Source of the DNA: an uncultured Bacteroidales bacterium | GTDB lineage: Bacteria > Bacteroidota > Bacteroidia > Bacteroidales > F082 | Direction: 5' to 3' | Assembly: GCA_905233685.1 (NCBI GenBank) | Contig: CAJOEZ010000006.1 | Span: forward strand, 62,001 to 126,000 | Length of the DNA: 64,000 nt | Part shown: in pieces, positions 59,620-64,000 of the stretch | How positions within the stretch are numbered: position 1 is the first letter of the stretch | How the letters are laid out: the number at the start of each line of letters is the position of its first letter | Made by a program: the position numbers and the translations under genes | Notes under the pieces: generated by a model | What the model saw: the letters and a program-made list of their open reading frames with translations, nothing else | What the model was told of the DNA's origin: nothing | Database searches by the model: none

Positions 59620-59651
59620 ATTAAATTTTGGGCAAAAAGTTACTATAAGTA
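59620..59651 (+). promoter_or_regulatory. Promoter-like motif upstream of the AAA+ gene
   Basis: AATTTTGGGCAAAAAGTTACTATAAGTA lines up with the shared promoter family seen at 61340, 63337 and 63662 (core CAAAAGTT-x-CTATA). The -33 TTTG is not intact here. A small hairpin GTATCC...GGATAC lies between it and the ATG. Confidence 0.45.
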
Positions 59652-59679
59652 TCCTAAACCACTAAACTTAAGGATACCT

Positions 59680-61344
59680 ATGGAAAAGAAAAACGCTACC
59701 ACCAAGACCCGTAAAAAGCAAAACCTTACTCTCCTTCAGGCCATAGAGACCGTCGCCGAAAGCTCTAAGGACTCCAAGATGAGTCCCGACTTCTTGAAAG
59801 CCTCAGCTTCCGAAATCAAGTTTCTTGCCGAGAAGTACGGCATCAGCGAGCGGCAGGCCGTCATCTTTGCCATCTGCATGGACGAAGGACCCAACCGCGT
59901 GGACTACCGTGACTTGTCCCGCCATCTTGACCTCAGCAATATCGCTGTGCTGGCTTTCGCTAATGATATTGACGCTTTGGTACACCGCCGCCTGCTGCGT
60001 TTCCGTGACGTGAAGGACGAGGATGACTTCGATGTGCCTGCACCTGTGATTCGCTGCCTGAAGCACAACCTTGTATATGAACAGCCCGAGCTGAAAGGCC
60101 TCGATTGTGCCGCAATGTTTGAGGTGCTCAATCAATGGTTCGAGGACCTCAACGACGATGCCATCGGCCCCAAGGAACTAATCGAAGAGATCCACAAGCT
60201 GTTTGACGACAACCCACAGGTGGCCTTCGGGCAAAAGGTGAAACAACTCCGTCTTGATGAAACTGACGAACTCCTCCTGATTAAGTTCTGCTATTATCTC
60301 ATCTGCAACGACGACAACGACATCCGCTTCAACCAGATGGAAAACGTCTTCTACAGCACCGCCGACTTCAACAATGCCAAGGCCGCTTTGCGCAGCGACA
60401 GTCACACGCTTCAAACGGCCAAACTTGTCGAGTTCCGCTGCGAGGATGGCATTGTCAACAATACGCAATTCAAACTGACAGAGGAAGCCATGCGTGATTT
60501 GTTGGCCGAACTGAAAATTACCACAACGGAGGAACACCTCGCCGATGTGATTAAGCCTGACCAACTCACGCCCAAGACCATGTTCTACACAGAGACCGTC
60601 CAGCATCAGGTAGATGAACTCAACCGTTTCTTTGAGCCGGAGCAATATACCAAGATCCGTGAGCGCATGCAGCTGCGCGGTTTCCGACAGGGCTTCACCT
60701 GCCTGTTCCATGGCGGTCCAGGCACGGGAAAGACCGAGACCGTCTATCAGCTGGCCCGCCTTACGGGGCGTTCCATCATGACTATCGATGTGCCGAGCAT
60801 CAAGAGCAAGTGGGTGGGCGACTCCGAGAAGAACATCAAGGCCCTGTTCGACCGTTACCGCAGCCTCGTGCAGCGTGCCGAGAAAGCCCCAATACTGCTC
60901 TTCAACGAGGCCGATGCCATCATCGGCATTCGCAAGGCCGGCGCTGAAAACGCGGTGGACAAGATGGAGAACACCATCCAGAACATCATCCTGCAGGAGA
61001 TGGAGACCTTGGACGGCATCATGATTGCCACCACCAACCTCACCGAGAACCTCGACAGCGCCTTTGAGCGTCGATTCCTCTACAAAATCAGGTTCGACAA
61101 GCCCGATGCCACGGTGCGCTGCAAGATCTGGCAGCAGATGATTCCCGAACTGAACGACAGAGACGCTGCCACCTTGGCCGAGCACTTCGATTTCAGCGGC
61201 GGCCAAATCGAGAACGTGGCTCGCAAGCACGCCATCAACAGCATCCTTTACGGCCAGGGTACCGAGGTGCTGCCCGTGCTCGAGAACTATTGCCGCAGCG
61301 AACAGTTGAGCAATACTGTCACAAGAAAAAGGATTGGATTTTGA
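59680..61344 (+). CDS. AAA+ ATPase with helical N-terminal region
   Basis: A 554-residue ATPase. The first 300 residues are helical and look like winged-helix-type segments (ISERQAVIFAICMDEGPNRVDYRDLSRHLDLS; FKLTEEAMRDLL). The AAA core has Walker A FHGGPGTGKTE (about residue 345), pore-like IKSKWVGDSEKNIKALF, a Walker B in which Asn replaces the first Asp (ILLFNEADA), sensor 1 MIATTNLTENLD and the arginine finger FERRFLYKI. It resembles the YifB/SpoVK-like ATPases widespread in Bacteroidota accessory DNA. Role unknown. Its stop codon overlaps the -33 element of the next gene. Confidence 0.82.
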   Translation: MEKKNATTKTRKKQNLTLLQAIETVAESSKDSKMSPDFLKASASEIKFLAEKYGISERQAVIFAICMDEGPNRVDYRDLSRHLDLSNIAVLAFANDIDALVHRRLLRFRDVKDEDDFDVPAPVIRCLKHNLVYEQPELKGLDCAAMFEVLNQWFEDLNDDAIGPKELIEEIHKLFDDNPQVAFGQKVKQLRLDETDELLLIKFCYYLICNDDNDIRFNQMENVFYSTADFNNAKAALRSDSHTLQTAKLVEFRCEDGIVNNTQFKLTEEAMRDLLAELKITTTEEHLADVIKPDQLTPKTMFYTETVQHQVDELNRFFEPEQYTKIRERMQLRGFRQGFTCLFHGGPGTGKTETVYQLARLTGRSIMTIDVPSIKSKWVGDSEKNIKALFDRYRSLVQRAEKAPILLFNEADAIIGIRKAGAENAVDKMENTIQNIILQEMETLDGIMIATTNLTENLDSAFERRFLYKIRFDKPDATVRCKIWQQMIPELNDRDAATLAEHFDFSGGQIENVARKHAINSILYGQGTEVLPVLENYCRSEQLSNTVTRKRIGF

Positions 61345-61371
61345 AATTCCCGTCAAAAGTTTCTATATTTG
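61340..61371 (+). promoter_or_regulatory. Shared-family promoter before the PD-(D/E)XK gene
   Basis: TTTG-N20-TATATTTG with spacer AAATTCCCGTCAAAAGTTTC. The TTTG contains the stop codon of the AAA+ gene. Confidence 0.7.
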
Positions 61372-61387
61372 CAAGGTCTAATATTAA

Positions 61388-63253
61388 ATGTTAATGGTTA
61401 TGAATTCTTTGTATGACGTATTGTCAAATCAAAAAGGCAAGGAAAGAGTGTTGTCGGCAGAGGAGTTGTTGACAATGTTCAATAGGAACATCTTGAATAA
61501 CGCTGAGCTATTTGGATACATTGGCAGAACTAATTTTTTTGGCATAATTGGAAAAGCAAGAAATGAAGGAGTGCACAGCCGTTTTGTTTCAGAACTTCTT
61601 TCCGGAGATTTCTTTAAGGGGGATTCTCGAGAGTCGTCTTTAATGCATTTCATGGATTTGCTTCTCTATAGGTCTGCCAAAGAGGAAAAAGGTGCTGAAG
61701 TCAATGAGCATTTGAAAAAGGGGATACTTACTCGGTCTGTCTTGTTTGAATGTGAGAAATCAGTTTGTGAATTATCCGTTAAGGACTATCAAAAAAGATA
61801 CGGAGGAGGTAATAAGGGCGTTGTGAAGAAAGACGACAGAATTGATATATATCTGAGGTATAAACTAAACCATTCTGTTGCAGGGAGAAACTCTCTTGAG
61901 GTGTTCATTGAAAATAAGGTAAATAGTTTGGAGTTTGATTCCCAGACGCTTCGCTATTATAAAGCATGTTGTAATGGTGGATTTAATCGTCCCTTCCAAC
62001 TGTTTGTTTTTCTGACGCCGCAACCCATTCGCGACATGGATAGATATTTGGAACTGGATTCGAAGATGTGCCCCGAATGTCCTCATTATATCCATATCTG
62101 TTATCAAGATATCCTTGACTATATCATAGAACCACTGATGTCTGACGAAAGCTTAGACGCCGATAAAAAGGCTATGTTGAAGGAATATGTCAGTTGTCTT
62201 GAACTTCCCGCCATGCCCGATGCCGATACCAAATTGCCCAACACTCTTTCCATTATGGCAATAAGCACCAAAGAAAAAGACTTGGTGTCTTCTTTTATGG
62301 AAGATGCTATCAACCGTAGACTCATAAACAAAGCGATTGAGGCAAAACTGGGCGAACCTCTATATTCGGTAGCAACGAAGGGGCATTTGTTCAATGCTAC
62401 TGAAGCGATGGAACAGGCACTTGTGGTCTTGGCCGATAGGATTAAACCACTGGCGTTGCTGAAAAAAGTAGCAAGTTGTGGCATAGTTGGTCCACAAAAT
62501 GGTGCTAATCCCTATTTGGTTTATTCCCCGAATGGATGGCGGGATTCGGAAAAAAGGTTTTGTAAATACCTGCCTTTCGACAATCTTTATATGTATTCAG
62601 GAAAGGTTTATGGTACGGTTGGTTCAGCACTGTCTGCTGCAATTAAGGATTTCAAGGAAAAAGGCCATAAGACCAAAGAAGATCTTGTCAAGGCTTTTAG
62701 TGGCATTTATTCTCATAAAGGAGGCGGAACTCCTTTGGTCTCGGTAAAAAAAGAGAAAGTCAACGTGAAGACAGAAATGGACGGAGTGTTCATAAGAGAA
62801 GACGTGTCAGCAGACCGTTTGCCAGACATCAACACGATTCTTGGCGAGCAGTTTATGGTCAAACCTATTGACAATGAATCGTATGAAGCTTTGATGCGTT
62901 GTAATGTGCAGATTTACTATGACGAACCTGTTGTCGAAAACGGATTGCCGGATGAGATAGAAGGTTTGATACAAGATGTCAATGGTCGTTGCAGCTACAA
63001 ACAAGTTGGCGAAACTCCTTTCTTTTTCCGAAAAGACATCCTTGACGACAGGATTCTTAAAATCAATAAAATAGAATTGTTTGAGGAGTGTAACTTGATT
63101 GAAAAGTGCAAAGATACCTCTCTATTGCTTGAGTTCTTCGACAGGAGAAAAAACCTGATTCTCTCCGTCTATAAAATATTACTTGAAGCAGAGACGGATA
63201 GAGAGGTTTATAAAGAAAAACTGGCGGTATATCGCAAGTTGCTTAAACTCTAA
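61388..63253 (+). CDS. PD-(D/E)XK nuclease-like protein
   Basis: A 621-residue protein. The first 270 residues look like the PDDEXK_4 type: HSRFVSELLSG near the start, DDRIDIYLRYK (Asp) and LEVFIENKVNSLEFDSQTLRYYKAC (E-x-K) in correct order. The rest is unassigned and includes NPYLVYSPNGWRDSEKRFCKYLPFDNLYMYSG, perhaps a second domain. ATGs at 61388, 61394 and 61400 are all possible. Genes of this kind are common next to phage-defence loci; no partner methylase is seen. Lower GC than pyrD suggests accessory origin. Confidence 0.6.
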   Translation: MLMVMNSLYDVLSNQKGKERVLSAEELLTMFNRNILNNAELFGYIGRTNFFGIIGKARNEGVHSRFVSELLSGDFFKGDSRESSLMHFMDLLLYRSAKEEKGAEVNEHLKKGILTRSVLFECEKSVCELSVKDYQKRYGGGNKGVVKKDDRIDIYLRYKLNHSVAGRNSLEVFIENKVNSLEFDSQTLRYYKACCNGGFNRPFQLFVFLTPQPIRDMDRYLELDSKMCPECPHYIHICYQDILDYIIEPLMSDESLDADKKAMLKEYVSCLELPAMPDADTKLPNTLSIMAISTKEKDLVSSFMEDAINRRLINKAIEAKLGEPLYSVATKGHLFNATEAMEQALVVLADRIKPLALLKKVASCGIVGPQNGANPYLVYSPNGWRDSEKRFCKYLPFDNLYMYSGKVYGTVGSALSAAIKDFKEKGHKTKEDLVKAFSGIYSHKGGGTPLVSVKKEKVNVKTEMDGVFIREDVSADRLPDINTILGEQFMVKPIDNESYEALMRCNVQIYYDEPVVENGLPDEIEGLIQDVNGRCSYKQVGETPFFFRKDILDDRILKINKIELFEECNLIEKCKDTSLLLEFFDRRKNLILSVYKILLEAETDREVYKEKLAVYRKLLKL

Positions 63254-63296
63254 AACTTTTAGACAAAAAGCATCATCGGATGAATAGATTAAATAG

Positions 63297-63327
63297 AAAG
63301 CGGCACATGAAGCCGCTCCACTTTTTT
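63297..63327 (+). terminator. Terminator after the PD-(D/E)XK gene
   Basis: AGCGGC/GCCGCT hairpin with a 6-nt loop, then CCAC and six T residues. Its 3' half is copied at 63636-63650. Confidence 0.7.
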
Positions 63328-63336
63328 GCCTGTTTT

Positions 63337-63368
63337 TTTGAATTTTCCGACAAAAGTTACTATATTAA
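63337..63368 (+). promoter_or_regulatory. Shared-family promoter before the 66-aa gene
   Basis: TTTG-N20-TATATTAA with spacer AATTTTCCGACAAAAGTTAC. Confidence 0.65.
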
Positions 63369-63393
63369 AACGTAACTCATAAAAACAGAAACT

Positions 63394-63594
63394 ATGACAC
63401 AGATTAAGATCTTTATGAACACTAAAGAGGTGGCTAACGTTCAAGAAATCATGGAAAAGCAGGTAAACGACTTCCTCAAAGAGAACGAGGACAAAATCAT
63501 CGTCAAGGACATTAAGTACTCCGTAACTGAAGGTAATTTCGGCAATCCGATTTGGAAGAACTGGACGGTGATGGTGATTTACGAGAATCGATAA
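63394..63594 (+). CDS. Small protein of unknown function (66 aa)
   Basis: Not recognised. The sequence is plausible as a small folded protein: an amphipathic helix (NVQEIMEKQVNDFLKEN) followed by a beta pair (IIVKDIKYSVTEG, WTVMVIYENR). It has its own promoter and terminator, which makes a real gene likely. A possible regulator or antitoxin-size protein, but nothing proves it. Confidence 0.6.
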   Translation: MTQIKIFMNTKEVANVQEIMEKQVNDFLKENEDKIIVKDIKYSVTEGNFGNPIWKNWTVMVIYENR

Positions 63595-63620
63595 GGGGTC
63601 TCCTTTGAACTGTATCTCAG

Positions 63621-63650
63621 GTGGAGCGGTGCGAAACCGCTCCACTTTTT
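63621..63650 (+). terminator. Terminator after the 66-aa gene
   Basis: Perfect 10-bp stem GTGGAGCGGT/ACCGCTCCAC, 5-nt loop, five T residues. Confidence 0.85.
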
Positions 63651-63661
63651 ATGTAACTTTT

Positions 63662-63693
63662 TTTGAATTTTCGCCAAAAAGTTTCTATATTAT
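63662..63693 (+). promoter_or_regulatory. Shared-family promoter before the 75-aa gene
   Basis: TTTG-N20-TATATTAT with spacer AATTTTCGCCAAAAAGTTTC; the following leader (CGTAACCATAAAA...GAAAC) copies that of the 66-aa gene. Confidence 0.65.
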
Positions 63694-63720
63694 TTCGTAA
63701 CCATAAAATACGAAACGACA

Positions 63721-63948
63721 ATGAGAACATATTTGCAACAATTCTTTCCATGTCTGGAAAACAGACATGTCTATCTCTATCGTATTGTCTATCCGATGAT
63801 TGCCACCCATTCGCCCTTCCTGCTTGCCATACCCAGTGCAAGGATTTACGACCTCGATGCCCGCCCATCTACTGAGAGGGAATGGTATGAGTTGGATAAC
63901 AAGAAGGCTTACTATCGGTTTTTTAAGCAGTTTGAGGATCGTTTTTGA
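63721..63948 (+). CDS. Small protein of unknown function (75 aa)
   Basis: Not recognised. MRTYLQQFFPCLENRHVYLYRIVYPMIATHSPFLLAIP has a mixed hydrophobic profile and the rest is charged (RPSTEREWYELDNKKAYYRFFKQFEDRF). Support comes from the shared promoter and leader and the intact frame. An overlapping ORF on the plus strand (63800-64000) is less likely. Its stop overlaps the -33 element of a further promoter. Confidence 0.5.
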   Translation: MRTYLQQFFPCLENRHVYLYRIVYPMIATHSPFLLAIPSARIYDLDARPSTEREWYELDNKKAYYRFFKQFEDRF

Positions 63949-63975
63949 AATTATTGTCAACAATTTCTATCTTTG
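63944..63975 (+). promoter_or_regulatory. Shared-family promoter at the window end
   Basis: TTTG-N20-TATCTTTG with spacer AAATTATTGTCAACAATTTC. It presumably drives a gene beyond the window; the only ATG seen (63991) opens a three-codon frame. Confidence 0.6.
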
Positions 63976-64000
63976 CAAGGCCAAAAGAATGAATAAATAG

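Noticed and set aside
60178-61356. 392-aa minus-strand ORF
   Set aside because: Antisense shadow of the AAA+ ATPase gene.
61388-63253. Rpn/transposase-type PD-(D/E)XK protein
   Set aside because: No terminal inverted repeats or target duplication around it, and its length and ENK context fit a PDDEXK_4-type protein better.
63297-63720. Integron-like gene cassettes
   Set aside because: The leader repeats are promoter and terminator sequences; no attC-type site or integrase gene is visible.
63800-64000. 66-aa plus-strand ORF open at the window end
   Set aside because: Overlaps the 75-aa gene in another frame and lacks an upstream promoter; judged a shadow.

Overview
The window looks like chromosomal DNA of a Bacteroidota (Bacteroidales-type) bacterium. 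Nearly every gene start I could inspect lacks a Shine-Dalgarno sequence but is preceded by the phylum-specific -7 element TAnnTTTG. The gene families also fit (DUF5606, PCMD-domain protein, DUF2807 lipoprotein, PagL-like and FadL-like outer-membrane proteins, LpxH/LpxK, GH20 with discoidin-like tail). I see no tRNA, rRNA, CRISPR array, insertion sequence or integrase.

Layout. (1) 1-4.6 kb: the 3' end of a POT-family peptide transporter with its terminator, a probable 6S RNA (long hairpin, about 511-740), a HExxH lipoprotein, and the queuosine-precursor genes queF, queC, queD, queE. (2) 4.7-8.7 kb: minus-strand operon lpxK - purine nucleoside phosphorylase - lpxH - M20 dipeptidase. (3) 8.8-10.9 kb: Nif3-like protein and a zinc-ribbon protein with a long K/E/P-rich tail. 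(4) 10.8-15.8 kb: envelope genes (FadL-like barrel, aromatic/Ser-Gly-rich lipoprotein, DUF2807 lipoprotein, PagL-like deacylase). (5) 15.9-19.7 kb: mazG, then an AMP-ligase / acyl carrier protein / acyltransferase trio. (6) 19.7-23.0 kb: GH20 hexosaminidase and a YugP-type zinc peptidase. (7) 23.2-27.0 kb: a tight operon of steroid 5-alpha-reductase-like protein, Old-Yellow-Enzyme reductase, short-chain dehydrogenase and PCMD protein, which resembles gut bile-acid/steroid reduction clusters.

(8) 27.0-57.2 kb is the most striking part: about 30 kb with every gene on the minus strand, mostly overlapping or a few bases apart. In transcription order: TIR-TM protein; YbdG/MscS-type channel; Rossmann-RyR protein; TIR-TM protein; three secreted TPR proteins; a second Rossmann-RyR protein; FHA-TM-trypsin protease; degenerate protein kinase; secreted protein; PPC-like secreted protein; a TPR paralogue that lost its repeats; a 16-codon TIR-gene fossil; second PPC-like protein; 17-repeat TPR protein; TIR-TM protein; exported TPR-CHAT (caspase-like) protein; secreted protein; SIR2-like-TIR fusion; STAND NTPase with two WD40 propellers. 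TIR, SIR2, STAND, CHAT, trypsin, FHA, RyR and kinase modules are all typical of biological-conflict and programmed-death signalling. Here they appear as one trans-envelope assembly, with cytosolic TIR/FHA/STAND parts and exported TPR, CHAT and protease parts. I do not recognise it as a named system. Paralogous modules (PPC-TPR-TIR) have duplicated and decayed within it.

(9) 57.4-59.6 kb returns to housekeeping genes (DUF5606, pyrK, pyrD). (10) 59.7-64.0 kb is a small accessory run: AAA+ ATPase, PD-(D/E)XK-like protein and two tiny genes. Their promoters share a conserved 20-nt spacer, and two of the leaders are near-copies including the preceding terminator.

All functional calls rest on motif reading by eye; no database search was run.
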